A DNA stretch of 64,000 nt from G963677445 sp963677445 (GTDB taxonomy: Bacteria; Bacteroidota; Ignavibacteria; Ignavibacteriales; Melioribacteraceae). Positions within the stretch are counted from its first letter, which is position 1, and every line of letters starts with the position of its first letter. A model generated the notes under the pieces. The model saw only the letters and a program-made list of their open reading frames with translations. It had not been told where the DNA came from and searched no databases. Below are positions 17,328-26,845 of this stretch, one piece after another. The translations under genes were made by a program, and so were the position numbers. The stretch is taken from the NCBI GenBank assembly GCA_963677445.2, contig CAXXGF010000030.1, positions 4,197 through 68,196 on the forward strand, in the 5' to 3' direction.

Positions 17328-17812
17328 TTTTAGAATTCTTATTTTATTCCACAAAAAAACTTAATTGCGAAATATAAACAGCGACCTCCATAAAAGCAAA
17401 AAGGATAATTGCTTTCTATCCTTCACCCCGAAAACTTAACGAAATAGCCGGTACTTTAATTAACGGGAATTTTCTTCTATTTTATGCCTTGAATTAAATT
17501 GGACAAAAATGTATTTTTGGATGTATTGCGATCTGGTGTGGATTGTGAACATTTGTTTTTGAATAGCCGGATATTATTATCCTCTTTTGTTGTTAAATAC
17601 CGGCCGCGGATAATTATTTCTTTTATATACAGATACCGACTTAATGGTTTTAAGCGCCGGTAAAAGAATTCTGTGTTTCTTTATCTGATTATAAATAAAT
17701 TGATCAGGAAATACAGTTAAGCATTTCCTTTCGTTAATTTTGTCAATCCATACCTTCATCGGCTTATTGGCCGTGATCCAGAAATTATAACAATAATAAT
17801 ATGGAGCAAGCC
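17328..17812. other. Divergent non-coding region between asnS and the exported repeat protein
   Basis: About 485 bp of AT-rich sequence. It must contain the asnS promoter and that of the rightward exported protein. I see no RNA gene, no clear palindromic operator and no part of the repeat elements. Short frames here show no coding signal. Confidence 0.5.
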
Positions 17813-20800
17813 ATGGTGAAATCATCTCTCAAACCAATTATTAAGAATGGGCTGCTGTTCATTCTTGCAATGATTTTCACTTCAACAATTAATTTCGCTC
17901 AAATTTATTCTACCGGGGGAAGCGGAAATTGGAATGATGAAGAGACCTGGGTTGGAGGACAAATCCCCGGCGCTGGTGATGATGTTGTTATTGTAGGCGC
18001 AGTTATTGTAAATGTTACTGCCTACTGCAACAATCTTACAGTGGAAGGTACTCTTCAATCAGGTCCAAACGGACAGACTCACGCGATAAATGTTTATGGT
18101 AATTGTGTTAATAACGGCACTATCATCGACCATCCCGATGACATGTGGTATAACCTGCATGTTTACCTGCATGGAAACCTGACAAACAACGGAACTTTCA
18201 GAATTGATATGCTCGATTTTGAGGGCGCGACAGATCAGACCGTAACAACGACAAGTGAATTTCCACTTGAAGCCAATTATATATATGATCAGGACCCCGG
18301 CTCAGATATTATTGCCGGATCAGACCTTTTTCTGGAATATTACATTTTGGATTTGGACCATGGCAACCTGATAGCCAATAATTCTGATATCCATTTTGAC
18401 TACTGGAGAAGCAACGTTAATTCCAATATGTCTGATATAAATATCTTAGCTAACGGTAATTCCCTCTTTTTTGCTCCCGCGGCTTATCCTTTTGACTCCG
18501 TTTATATTAAAGACGCAGTTATAAGGGGACAATTATCTGTCTGGGGCGGTCCGGTAAAACTGGAAAATATTACCGTGGAAGATACTCTCCAGGCAGGCGG
18601 CAACGGCAATGACCACGCTGTCAGCATTTACGGAGAATGTGTAAATAACGGAATGATAATTGACAATTCCAGCGATATGTGGTATAATCTCCAGGTATAT
18701 CTTTATGGAAACCTGACCAATAATGGTGTTTTTCGTGTCGATCAGCTTAATTTAATGAGTGATGAGCAGCAGACTTTCAGCTCAACCAGCGAGTTTCCCA
18801 TTGAAGCATATTATTTAACCGAACATAATCCTTCCTCTCCTTTAGTTGCCGGAAATGAGCTTCACCTGGAATTTTATATACTCGACCTTAATCATGGCGA
18901 TCTTATTCTGAACAGCGGATCAAACCTTAGTATTTATTCATATGACGATCATTGGGGCTCCTATATTGATGACGCCAGCATCCTGGCGAATAACAATGAG
19001 ATTTATTTTTCGCCGAGAGTATATGCCAGGGATTCTGTTTATGTAAAAGATGCTGTAATTAAAGGGAAATGTACAATCCAGGGCGCTCCGGTTACCTTTG
19101 AAAATATTACGGTTGAGGATACTCTCCAGGGAGCGGTAAGCAGTTTTCCGAATAACCTTATTATTACCGGTACTCTGGTTAACAATGGTGTTATCAGGGA
19201 TAATGATGATGACTGGAAAAGGCTGCATCTTTATATCCAGGGAGATGTTATCAACAATGGTGAATGGATAAATGAACATGTCCATATTGTTCCGGGTGAT
19301 GAAAGACATTTTTCACAGGCCGCGGGGACTTATTTTGCCTCGGAATACTTCAGCTTTGACGATTCAACCTCCGTGTTGACAATGGATACTGATCTCTCTT
19401 TCAGGAATACCCGTTTTGAAATGAACTATGGCCAGTTTAATACTCTGGCCTCAGGTACAATTCTTTTTGATAATGTTGATCTGTTTTACGCTGATCTCAC
19501 ACTGGAAGAAAACACTTCCATTATACTCGAAAATAGTTCAAAAATTACGCAGAGTAATATTTTCGGAACAGAATCTCTGAATGATATCAGCTTTAACGGA
19601 GGCTCTTTCATCGAATATACCACTGCCGGCAATATAAAATTTCATGGTGTAGTCAACAGCGGGTACGGCTTAAAACTCGTTAACCAGGTAACGATCGAAG
19701 ATACTCTTCAGGGAGGTCTCAGCAATACTGTCACCATCGATTGCGACGCTGATATAGTTAACAACGGCAGTATCCTTAAAGGAGGATGGGAAGTGAATTT
19801 CTATGCCTCAGGCGATGTGCAGAACAACGGAGTCTGGCAGCATGGCTATTTTTACTTTAACGGAACAGAACCCCAAAATGTGGGTTGTTCGGAAAACGCC
19901 TTTTTTGATATTGATTATTTCATGGGCACCGATACCAACACTATTTTAAATGCCGGTCAGTTTCTGAATGTTTACGGCGCGAATCAATTCAAACTTTTTG
20001 ACGGAACACTCAATCTCGCGCCAAATACAATTTTTAAATGTGACGGCGGCACCGGGTTCTACAACGCGGATGTATATGGCAACGGAGCGGAGGTTCATTT
20101 CCTTAATGGCGCTGTAACCGGAAGCGTAAGATTTAACGATGTAAATCTTTATGGCACTACCATTGTAAGAGATGGCACCACCTTTAAAGGTGAAGTAACC
20201 AACCATGATGTTCTGCAAAGTAATTATTATAACTCTACAATATATATGTATGATGAGTTTATCAACCTGGGAACTATCGAAAAGATAAGCTCAGGATTGA
20301 CAATACACTGCCGAGGCAATATCACAAATGAAGGTTCCTGGCATTCCAGCTACATATATTTTAACGGCGAAGATGATCAGTATTTCAAAATTCTCGGTGA
20401 TTACCCGCTGGAATATACTTCATTGGTTGCCATGACCCCGGGCGGCCCATACCAGTGGTATAAAAATGATGAGATTCTTCCGGGCGCCACAGGTGAAATT
20501 ATGTATATAAACAACCTGAGCAGTGATCACCTCGGAAAATATTTCTGCGTCGGCGGCAGCGATACAAGCCGTTCAATTACAATTATGGACAGCAACTTTG
20601 TTCAGACCATTACTTCAAACTTTATGGTTCAGGCTGACTGGAACCTGGTGTCTGTTCCTGTACTCGCGGCTGATATGACCACAGCCACCCTCTTCCCGAC
20701 CGCGACATCCAATGCTTTCGCGTTTGATAATGGTTATATTGTCGCTGAAATGCTTCAGAACGGAAGTGGTTACTGGCTTAAATTCGCATCGGAAGAAAAT

Positions 20801-21688
20801 ATTGAGATAAGCGGGGAAAAAGTTAATATGCCGGTTTCTGTTTATGAAGGCTGGAATATAATCGGTCCTTTTGAAGAACCGGTGCCTGCAAGCCAGATAA
20901 TAACAATTCCGGATAATATAATCGCTTCCTCAATTTATGGTTATGGCAATGGCTATACAACCGCTGATGAACTTTATCCCGGCAAAGGATACTGGGTAAA
21001 AGTAAGTCAGGATGGAGAAATGATATTTGGCGCTGCCGGAAAACGTGGTAAAAAAGAAGTGGTTTCAATACAATCTTCACAAAGTATATCAATTTCAGAT
21101 GCCGGAGATAACACAGCGACATTAAGACTGGCTGAAAAAAGTGAAAACCTCAGCATATTTGAACTCCCCCCCGCCCCCCCGGAAGGAGCTTTTGATGTTC
21201 GTTTTTCTTCCGGCAGATCTGTCGAATCTGCGGAAAAAACTTCATGGACAATTGATATCAGTTCAAATAATTATCCTGTAACATTGACAATAAACGGATT
21301 TACCGCCAGAATAACAGACCCTTCAGGCGGAAACATTATCAATGATATAGTTGAAGATGGCAACTCGATCACTATCACAAATGACAACATCCGGTCACTC
21401 AGGGTGGAATATAACACCATTCCTGATGTTTACAGCTTGTCTCAGAACTATCCTAACCCCTTCAATCCTGTTACAATAATTAAATTCAGTCTGCCGGTTA
21501 AAAGCAGCGTTAAACTCAAGGTATATAATTCACTCGGTGAAGAAGTAACTACCGCGATCAACTCTGTTATGGAAGCCGGAAATCATGAAATAGAATTTAA
21601 TGCAAAAAGTCTCTCCTCCGGAATGTATATCTATGAACTTCAGGCAGGATCATTCAGATCAGTGAAGAAGATGATTTTGATGAAATAA
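17813..21688 (+). CDS. Giant exported T9SS cargo with five internal repeats
   Basis: About 1290 residues. A signal peptide (KNGLLFILAMIFTSTINFAQ) is followed by about five tandem repeats of 160-195 residues, each opening with a TVEDTLQ-like strand (DNA positions about 18038, 18572, 19109, 19690, 20170) and containing NNGxI..D.w..L.vYl.GnltNNG, consistent with a right-handed beta-helix adhesin or passenger. A short Ig-like segment (GPYQWYKNDEILPGATG...GKYFC) precedes a WNLVSVPV...GYWLK domain pair. The last 85 residues are a T9SS type A sorting domain (LSQNYPNPFNPVTIIKFSLP to GMYIYEL...MILMK), so the protein should cross the outer membrane and be anchored at or released from the surface. Its ligand is unknown. 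Confidence 0.85.
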   Translation: MVKSSLKPIIKNGLLFILAMIFTSTINFAQIYSTGGSGNWNDEETWVGGQIPGAGDDVVIVGAVIVNVTAYCNNLTVEGTLQSGPNGQTHAINVYGNCVNNGTIIDHPDDMWYNLHVYLHGNLTNNGTFRIDMLDFEGATDQTVTTTSEFPLEANYIYDQDPGSDIIAGSDLFLEYYILDLDHGNLIANNSDIHFDYWRSNVNSNMSDINILANGNSLFFAPAAYPFDSVYIKDAVIRGQLSVWGGPVKLENITVEDTLQAGGNGNDHAVSIYGECVNNGMIIDNSSDMWYNLQVYLYGNLTNNGVFRVDQLNLMSDEQQTFSSTSEFPIEAYYLTEHNPSSPLVAGNELHLEFYILDLNHGDLILNSGSNLSIYSYDDHWGSYIDDASILANNNEIYFSPRVYARDSVYVKDAVIKGKCTIQGAPVTFENITVEDTLQGAVSSFPNNLIITGTLVNNGVIRDNDDDWKRLHLYIQGDVINNGEWINEHVHIVPGDERHFSQAAGTYFASEYFSFDDSTSVLTMDTDLSFRNTRFEMNYGQFNTLASGTILFDNVDLFYADLTLEENTSIILENSSKITQSNIFGTESLNDISFNGGSFIEYTTAGNIKFHGVVNSGYGLKLVNQVTIEDTLQGGLSNTVTIDCDADIVNNGSILKGGWEVNFYASGDVQNNGVWQHGYFYFNGTEPQNVGCSENAFFDIDYFMGTDTNTILNAGQFLNVYGANQFKLFDGTLNLAPNTIFKCDGGTGFYNADVYGNGAEVHFLNGAVTGSVRFNDVNLYGTTIVRDGTTFKGEVTNHDVLQSNYYNSTIYMYDEFINLGTIEKISSGLTIHCRGNITNEGSWHSSYIYFNGEDDQYFKILGDYPLEYTSLVAMTPGGPYQWYKNDEILPGATGEIMYINNLSSDHLGKYFCVGGSDTSRSITIMDSNFVQTITSNFMVQADWNLVSVPVLAADMTTATLFPTATSNAFAFDNGYIVAEMLQNGSGYWLKFASEENIEISGEKVNMPVSVYEGWNIIGPFEEPVPASQIITIPDNIIASSIYGYGNGYTTADELYPGKGYWVKVSQDGEMIFGAAGKRGKKEVVSIQSSQSISISDAGDNTATLRLAEKSENLSIFELPPAPPEGAFDVRFSSGRSVESAEKTSWTIDISSNNYPVTLTINGFTARITDPSGGNIINDIVEDGNSITITNDNIRSLRVEYNTIPDVYSLSQNYPNPFNPVTIIKFSLPVKSSVKLKVYNSLGEEVTTAINSVMEAGNHEIEFNAKSLSSGMYIYELQAGSFRSVKKMILMK

Positions 21689-21716
21689 TGAAATGCTCAA
21701 TAAATTAAGTGTCATA

Positions 21717-21744
21717 AAAGGCGCGCGATTTCGCGCGCCTTTTT
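21717..21744 (+). terminator. Rho-independent terminator of the exported repeat protein
   Basis: AAAGGCGCGCGA and TCGCGCGCCTTT form a 12-bp perfect stem with a two-base loop, followed by TTTTTAATTT. It is 29 bp after the stop codon. Confidence 0.9.
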
Positions 21745-21783
21745 TAATTTAAACATAAATCGGTTTAATCATATAGTATAATC

Positions 21784-22328
21784 ACCGAACTCCTGATCTC
21801 TGTAATAAAAACAATAACTAACAAGGACTCATTCGCAAAATAAAAATGGAGAAAATAGGGTAACAAAACAACATTGACGGGTCTTTCTTTATCTTGTCGA
21901 ATAATGTTTAGAACCGATACATCAACATTGTATTATTTTCTAAAATGATATAATTTAAACGGCTTTTTGTGCATCTCCTAAAGAGATGTTTCCCAGGTTG
22001 TCTATTATATTCAACCCCATTGGGACGTTCCGCACTAATGGGAACCTATACAAGGTTCTTTTTATTTCATCTGCCTTGTAGAGGCAATAATTGTTGTAGA
22101 ATATTGTTAATAGAACAAGACAAAATCCTTGTAGAGGATTCACAAATCTCCCTGGTTAATCTAATACACAGGACCTCGCTGATAAACTCAGATCAATAGA
22201 AAATTAAATTTGTAACACATCATTTAAAGCTAAAGAAGGACCTTGTCACTTAAAAGATGGATAACAATTTTATTGAATATTTTCCTAAACTTCCGCGATT
22301 TCATTTTGCGAAAGGGAAGGAGTTCTGA
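21784..22328 (+). mobile_element. MITE-like element, copy B (545 bp)
   Basis: Same family and orientation as copy A and alignable along its whole length: left end ACCGAACTCCT (two mismatches to the repeat), ATTCGCAAAATAAAA near 21830, CATCTC/GAGATG hairpin at 21972-21988, the GGGACGTTCCGCACTAATGG block at about 22020-22040, ATGGATAACAATTTTATTGA, and right end AGGAGTTCTGA at 22318-22328. About 20 bp are missing from the right arm of the large hairpin (TTGTTGTAGAAT replaces the copy A arm), so that hairpin is broken here. No target duplication is evident. It looks older than copy A. Confidence 0.7.
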
Positions 22329-22463
22329 GAATAGTCAAAGTTAACGTTGTCCCAGGAGTCCCACTTCTTATATACGTTCTGATCTGCTCTGGCTTGCCAG
22401 ATTACGATTATGAAAATTTCTTTAACAATTCCTTTTTATTCTTTCGGGACAAAATCAAGCAAC

Positions 22464-24017
22464 TCACCTCATAATTGGCACAGCTTCGGTTTTGACATCA
22501 AAAACCTCCTCAAACAATTCTTTCCTTCTCTGAAAATTCCAAAGCTCAATTTCGGGGAAACTACCCTCGTATTCAAAACTGAATATTACCAGATCGGCAG
22601 TAATTTTAACCATAATATTCGGTATCTTATTGCTGTGTGTTCTGTCAAAAGCATCAGCTATCCTGAGCAAGGCGGATAGTTTATTCACGATAATCCGGTT
22701 ATCTTCCGAAAGGGCGATATAATCCTTATGGCTGCTTTTGGGGTGACTTTTCCTGTGATACCTTGCTACATTCGCGATTATCTGTATTTCTGTTTCGTTA
22801 TAGCCAAGAATCTCACTGTTCCTGATAATATAATTACTGTGACGGTGATGCTGATTGTGTGAAATATGATAACCGATATCATGCAGCATTGTCGCCGCGT
22901 AAAGGTATTCACGGCAGGTTGTCCCAAGTTTATGAAGTTCGGTTGTTTCATCAAAAATTTTAAGGGCCAGGCAGCTTACATGCGCGCAATGTTCCCTGTC
23001 ATAATTATATAATTCAGATAGCTGTCTTATACTATCTTCCCTCAGATTCAGGGTTTCATTCCTGTCAGGCGGCAGATATTTGCTGATAGTATCCAGAATA
23101 ATCCCTTCACGAAGTGCATATTCCGAAACGTGCATCTCCTCGATTCCAAGCGACCGGGTAAGTGTGGAAAGAATCAGTATTCCGGCAGGAATAATATCCG
23201 CTCTTTTAATTTCCATTCCTGGAAGTTCTTTTCTTTCCCCGAAAGTTTTATTCCTGAGAATATCAAATTCTGTTCTTAATATCTCCTCCCCCTTTATCAC
23301 ATGTTCATGACTGCCGGCGCCATTATCATCACCCAGCTCGCGCGCGGCTGTTATTAATTGCTGAACAGCTGTAATAGTGCCCGCCGAACCGGCGCATATC
23401 TGAAATCCATGTTTTTTAATCTCCATCACCGGGCGGTATATTTCCCCCTCAATCCATTTCCTGCACTTTTCAACTCTCTCATTATCAATCACGTAGTCGG
23501 GGAAAAATTTCTGGGTCAGCCTGACAGCCCCGAGTTTCAGACTCATAGAGGTAATGATTTTCCCTTTTTCCGATAAAATAATCTCGGTGCTCCCCCCTCC
23601 GATATCAATGCTCAAGGTTCTTTTATCTCCGAAACCTGAAAATTTCATTATTCCCAGGTTTATAAGACGCGCTTCCTCATAGCCGCTTATAACTTCAATT
23701 TCAAGCCCGGTTTCTTCATAAATCTTGCCGATAAACTCAACTTTATTAAGCGCCTCACGAACCGCGCTTGTAGCGCAGGCCCTTATCACCGCGCCATAGG
23801 AGTCAGCAATTCCCTTAAAACGTTTTAATGAGTACACTGCTCTTTTTATGGATGGGGGTTTGATCATTTTTATATCACCCGGATTTCCTTCTCCGAGTCT
23901 TACAACCTCTTTTTCCCTGTCGGCAATTTCAAAATTGCCCGAACTGTCAGTTTTGACTACAATAAGATGAAATGAATTGGTGCCTATATCAATAGCGGCA
24001 AGATACTCAGGTATCAT
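22464..24017 (-). CDS. ppx: Exopolyphosphatase / guanosine pentaphosphatase (Ppx/GppA) with HD domain
   Basis: A 517-residue cytosolic hydrolase of polyphosphate and/or pppGpp. Residues 5-300 form the ASKHA-fold phosphatase: AAIDIGTNSFHLIVV, ACATSAVREALN, the GYEEARL motif, and LSIDIGGGSTEIIL. The C-terminal half (about 330-500) is an HD domain (ATMLHDIGYHISHNQHHRHSNYII, YHRKSHP), as in long Ppx proteins. It ends a chain of overlapping genes and overlaps the GT9 gene by 11 bp. The choice between Ppx and GppA cannot be made from sequence. Confidence 0.9.
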   Translation of the reverse strand: MIPEYLAAIDIGTNSFHLIVVKTDSSGNFEIADREKEVVRLGEGNPGDIKMIKPPSIKRAVYSLKRFKGIADSYGAVIRACATSAVREALNKVEFIGKIYEETGLEIEVISGYEEARLINLGIMKFSGFGDKRTLSIDIGGGSTEIILSEKGKIITSMSLKLGAVRLTQKFFPDYVIDNERVEKCRKWIEGEIYRPVMEIKKHGFQICAGSAGTITAVQQLITAARELGDDNGAGSHEHVIKGEEILRTEFDILRNKTFGERKELPGMEIKRADIIPAGILILSTLTRSLGIEEMHVSEYALREGIILDTISKYLPPDRNETLNLREDSIRQLSELYNYDREHCAHVSCLALKIFDETTELHKLGTTCREYLYAATMLHDIGYHISHNQHHRHSNYIIRNSEILGYNETEIQIIANVARYHRKSHPKSSHKDYIALSEDNRIIVNKLSALLRIADAFDRTHSNKIPNIMVKITADLVIFSFEYEGSFPEIELWNFQRRKELFEEVFDVKTEAVPIMR

Positions 24018-25119
24018 TTTTTTGATGCTCCGGCTGCGTGTTTATCAAAAGAATAGCAAGATTATAAACTTCATCAACTGTTATTTCACTGATTATATCC
24101 GATTTTCTGACGAAGTATTTATTCGGCCCTACCGGCGCCCAGTTAAAAGGATTCGTCGGGCCGAAAATTGAAATTTGCGGAGTTTTTGTCGTGCCAGCAA
24201 CATGCATTACACCCGTATCATTGGTGATAAAGAGATCGCTCAATGATATCAGCGCTGTAAGCTGGGGAATTTCCCGGTTGATAAAATAGGATGCGTCAAA
24301 GTCTATATTATTCCTGAAATATTTAATTTCATTTTCATCACTGCTGCTGCCTGTTACATATAACTTCAGTTTGTGTTCCTTTCTTAAACGCTGGATAACT
24401 TCAATGAAATTTCCGACAGGCCAGCGGTTTGGAGGTTTTCCCGCCCCGATATGAATTCCAACAATCAGCTCATCATCTTTCGGTTTCATATCCCCGATAA
24501 AACCGGATGCAACAGAAAGGTCAATATCATCAAATGAAATACTTGATTGGTAATTGGAGGTTTTTATTCCGAAAGGCCTTACAATATCCAGAGCAAAATC
24601 GGAAACATGTGCGTCGGGATATTTTCTCCAGTCCATATTAACCCGAAAATTAAAAAGGTAAGATAGATGATTCCTCATCCCATTCAGGCTTTCAGGCCCT
24701 ATTCTGTTCTGAGCGTCTGAAAGACGGGTAAGAATACAGCTGGTTGAAGAAATTGATACGGTCGGCGCCATTATAGCCAGATCATAATTATCACGCAAAA
24801 AAAGCCATAGCCGCCTGAAATAAAAAGGATTAAATAATTTCTTCTTACTAAAAATAAAAAAATGATCAATATAACGGTTCTTTGTTACCGCGTAATAATT
24901 TTGAGGACTTACCAATACATTAAGTTTCGCGTCAGGATAGGTTTCCTTGAGCGCCCGGAACAGGGGCACGCTGGCAAGAAGGTCGCCAAACTGATTATGC
25001 TGACGCACCACCAGAATTTTATCTGGTGTTTTTAAGGTCCAATCCTTTTTTCTCGGAACCGATAGCAGGAACTTTAAAAGTCGGGCAAAGATTCTTTTAT
25101 AAAGTTTTTGTTTTGTCAT
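24007..25119 (-). CDS. Glycosyltransferase family 9 (heptosyltransferase-like)
   Basis: A 370-residue GT-B enzyme of the ADP-heptose:LPS heptosyltransferase family. Clear elements are ILVVRQHNQFGDLLASVPLFRALKETYPDAKLNVLVSP (about 30-67, the N-terminal domain signature) and LISLSDLFITNDTGVMHVAGTTKTPQISIFGPTNPFNWAPVG (donor-binding C-terminal motif, D.GxxH-x-A...FGPT). It probably adds a sugar to lipopolysaccharide core or another surface glycan on the cytoplasmic face. It overlaps ppx by 11 bp and touches the small membrane protein gene. The sugar is not predictable. Confidence 0.88.
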   Translation of the reverse strand: MTKQKLYKRIFARLLKFLLSVPRKKDWTLKTPDKILVVRQHNQFGDLLASVPLFRALKETYPDAKLNVLVSPQNYYAVTKNRYIDHFFIFSKKKLFNPFYFRRLWLFLRDNYDLAIMAPTVSISSTSCILTRLSDAQNRIGPESLNGMRNHLSYLFNFRVNMDWRKYPDAHVSDFALDIVRPFGIKTSNYQSSISFDDIDLSVASGFIGDMKPKDDELIVGIHIGAGKPPNRWPVGNFIEVIQRLRKEHKLKLYVTGSSSDENEIKYFRNNIDFDASYFINREIPQLTALISLSDLFITNDTGVMHVAGTTKTPQISIFGPTNPFNWAPVGPNKYFVRKSDIISEITVDEVYNLAILLINTQPEHQKNDT

Positions 25120-25343
25120 CAGTCATTCTTTTCTTTAGACTTTTCGCTATCCAGTTCCTCAAAATCAGCTTCGATAATATCATCTTTGTTGATTTCAATC
25201 TTTTCTTTCGCGGATGGCGTTTTTTTTCTTCCGGGATTTCTATCCGGTTGTACGAAAAAAATATTTCGTAAAAATCTTCCGATATTCCTTAGGAAGAGAT
25301 AACCTATCACCAATATTATAAAAAATATAAATAAATATTTCAT
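25119..25343 (-). CDS. Small single-pass membrane protein
   Basis: Seventy-four residues: one N-terminal transmembrane helix (LFIFFIILVIGYLFL), a basic patch (RNPGRKKTPSAKEK), then an acidic tail (DDIIEADFEELDSEKSKEKND). This matches the shape of the small DUF4834-like proteins of Bacteroidota, but the family assignment is tentative. It shares one base with the GT9 gene and overlaps the kinase gene by 4 bp, so it is certainly translated as part of the operon. The function is unknown. Confidence 0.65.
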   Translation of the reverse strand: MKYLFIFFIILVIGYLFLRNIGRFLRNIFFVQPDRNPGRKKTPSAKEKIEINKDDIIEADFEELDSEKSKEKND

Positions 25344-25996
25344 AATGTCTGACCCGGCAGCGGATTATAATATTCAGTATAACCCCTGTCTTTCCTGAAA
25401 ATCATATTAAAAAGCTCGTCAAAATCCCTTTCCCTGTTAACAAAATCTATCTCGGAAGAATTAACAATCAGTAACGGAGTAGTATTATATTTGAAAAAAT
25501 AATTATTATATGCATCGCTAAGTTTTTCGATGTAATCTCTGCTGATATTTTTTTCAATCGGCCTGTTTCGTTTTTTAATATTGTACATCAGCCGGTCGAC
25601 ACTGCTCTGTAAATAAATCACAAGGTCCAGTTTTCTGAGGTCCCGTTTCAGTAGAGGAAATAATGTTTCATAAAGTTTAACTTCATCACTGTTCAGAGTA
25701 AGATAAGCAAATATCCTGTCTTTGTCGAAAAAATAATCGGCAACAATATATTTTGTAAAAAGGTCTTCCTGGTTTAACATCTGCTGTTGTTTGTATCGGT
25801 TAATCAAAAAAAACATCTGTGTCTGGAACGCGTATAAATCAGGTTGAAGATAAAACTGCTCCAAAAAAGGATTTGTTTCAAATTCCTCCAGCAGAAGTTT
25901 CGACTTTAATTTTTTAGCAAGTTTTTTAGCGAGGGATGTCTTCCCCGCCCCAATTACTCCTTCAATGGCAATATATCTTGTTTCCGCCAATTTCAC
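25340..25996 (-). CDS. Deoxynucleoside kinase
   Basis: A 218-residue salvage kinase phosphorylating deoxynucleosides, of the deoxyadenosine/deoxyguanosine kinase type. The P-loop is YIAIEGVIGAGKTSLAKKL (about 9-27), followed by LEEFETNPFLEQFYLQPDLYAFQTQMFFLINRYKQQ (substrate-specific helix) and the DR..F motif YFFDKDRIFA. The lid region is KKRNRPIEKNI. It sits between folK and the small membrane protein gene with 4-bp overlaps on both sides. This dNK-folK-folB neighbourhood is common in Bacteroidota and Chlorobiota. Confidence 0.9.
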   Translation of the reverse strand: MKLAETRYIAIEGVIGAGKTSLAKKLAKKLKSKLLLEEFETNPFLEQFYLQPDLYAFQTQMFFLINRYKQQQMLNQEDLFTKYIVADYFFDKDRIFAYLTLNSDEVKLYETLFPLLKRDLRKLDLVIYLQSSVDRLMYNIKKRNRPIEKNISRDYIEKLSDAYNNYFFKYNTTPLLIVNSSEIDFVNRERDFDELFNMIFRKDRGYTEYYNPLPGQTL

Positions 25997-26487
25997 CTCA
26001 CAAAATCTTTTATTCCGGTTATGGTATTTTCTTCAAAGTGCAGTAACTCCGAAAGTTTCAGGCTGGTCCCTGGATAAATAAAATCTTTTTCAATTTCCAG
26101 CATGGGCAGCGCTACAAAATCACGGGATAAAACTCCGGGATGTGGTATTTCCAGCAAGTCAGTTTTTACCTTAATACTTTCGTAAAAAAGCAGATCAATA
26201 TCAATTTCACGGGGGCCCCATCTTTCTCTTTTTTTACGGCCGACAACTTCTTCGGTTCTTTTTATTATCCAGAATAAATCTTCCGGGCTGAGCTCAGTAC
26301 GCGCTTTGCAGACACAATTAATAAATTCGGCCTGATTTACATAACCAAAAGGTTTGGTGGTATACAGGGAAGATATTTTCAGTATATTGATTTTCCTGTT
26401 TTCTTCCAGTAAATCGAACGATTTCCGGATAAATTCTTCCTTATCCCCAACATTCGATCCGAACGCGAGATAGATATTATTTACCAT
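25993..26487 (-). CDS. folK: 2-amino-4-hydroxy-6-hydroxymethyldihydropteridine pyrophosphokinase
   Basis: Folate-pathway enzyme that transfers pyrophosphate from ATP to 6-hydroxymethyl-7,8-dihydropterin. A 164-residue protein with NIYLAFGSNVGDKEEFI at the N-terminus, YVNQAEFINCVCKARTELSPEDLFWIIKRTEEVVGRKKRERWGPREIDIDLLFYES (the pyrophosphokinase signature, with the Mg-binding DID), and IPHPGVLSRDFVALPMLEI. It overlaps folB upstream by 11 bp and the kinase downstream by 4 bp. Confidence 0.95.
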   Translation of the reverse strand: MVNNIYLAFGSNVGDKEEFIRKSFDLLEENRKINILKISSLYTTKPFGYVNQAEFINCVCKARTELSPEDLFWIIKRTEEVVGRKKRERWGPREIDIDLLFYESIKVKTDLLEIPHPGVLSRDFVALPMLEIEKDFIYPGTSLKLSELLHFEENTITGIKDFVR

Positions 26488-26845
26488 TCTCTTTAATTAC
26501 TTCAGCTTCAACACAGTCAATTACTCCGCCTACCGGAACATTATTTTTCCTTACTCTTACGGCAATCTTCTTTATATGGGGGAAATCCTTCATTAATCCA
26601 TTGGTTATTTCGATTGCCAGAGTCTCTATTAAATAATATTTTTTCTCATGAATCATCCGGTTGATATACTGATAAACATCATGATAATTGATAGTCATCT
26701 TCAAGTCATCATTTGCCGCGGCTTCCTGAAAATCAGTATATATATCAACATCCGCCTCAAATTTTCCGCCGATATTCTGTTCCTCCTGAAGGGCTCCGTG
26801 ATAAGCGTAAAATGTGGCGTTTTTTATTCTTATTATATTTATCAT
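26477..26845 (-). CDS. folB: Dihydroneopterin aldolase
   Basis: Converts 7,8-dihydroneopterin to 6-hydroxymethyl-dihydropterin, the substrate of the next gene product, FolK. 122 residues: RIKNATFYAYHGALQEEQNIGGKFEADV (YHG..xxE signature), INYHDVYQYINRMIHEKKYYLIETLAIEI, and VRVRKNNVPVGG near the catalytic Lys. Overlaps folK by 11 bp and the EamA transporter by 4 bp, so the folB-folK pair is co-translated. Confidence 0.93.
   Translation of the reverse strand: MINIIRIKNATFYAYHGALQEEQNIGGKFEADVDIYTDFQEAAANDDLKMTINYHDVYQYINRMIHEKKYYLIETLAIEITNGLMKDFPHIKKIAVRVRKNNVPVGGVIDCVEAEVIKENGK

Noticed and set aside
17577..17825. An 82-codon frame on the minus strand upstream of the giant gene
   Set aside because: It covers the promoter region, has no recognisable product and ends in the start of the real gene.
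21969..22199. A 76-codon frame in element B
   Set aside because: It lies over hairpins of the repeat element, has no ribosome site, and is not kept in copies A or C.
22380..22410. Palindrome TCTGGCTTGCCAGA after element B, considered as tRNA remnant or operator
   Set aside because: Too short, with no tRNA features; a terminator or chance is more likely.
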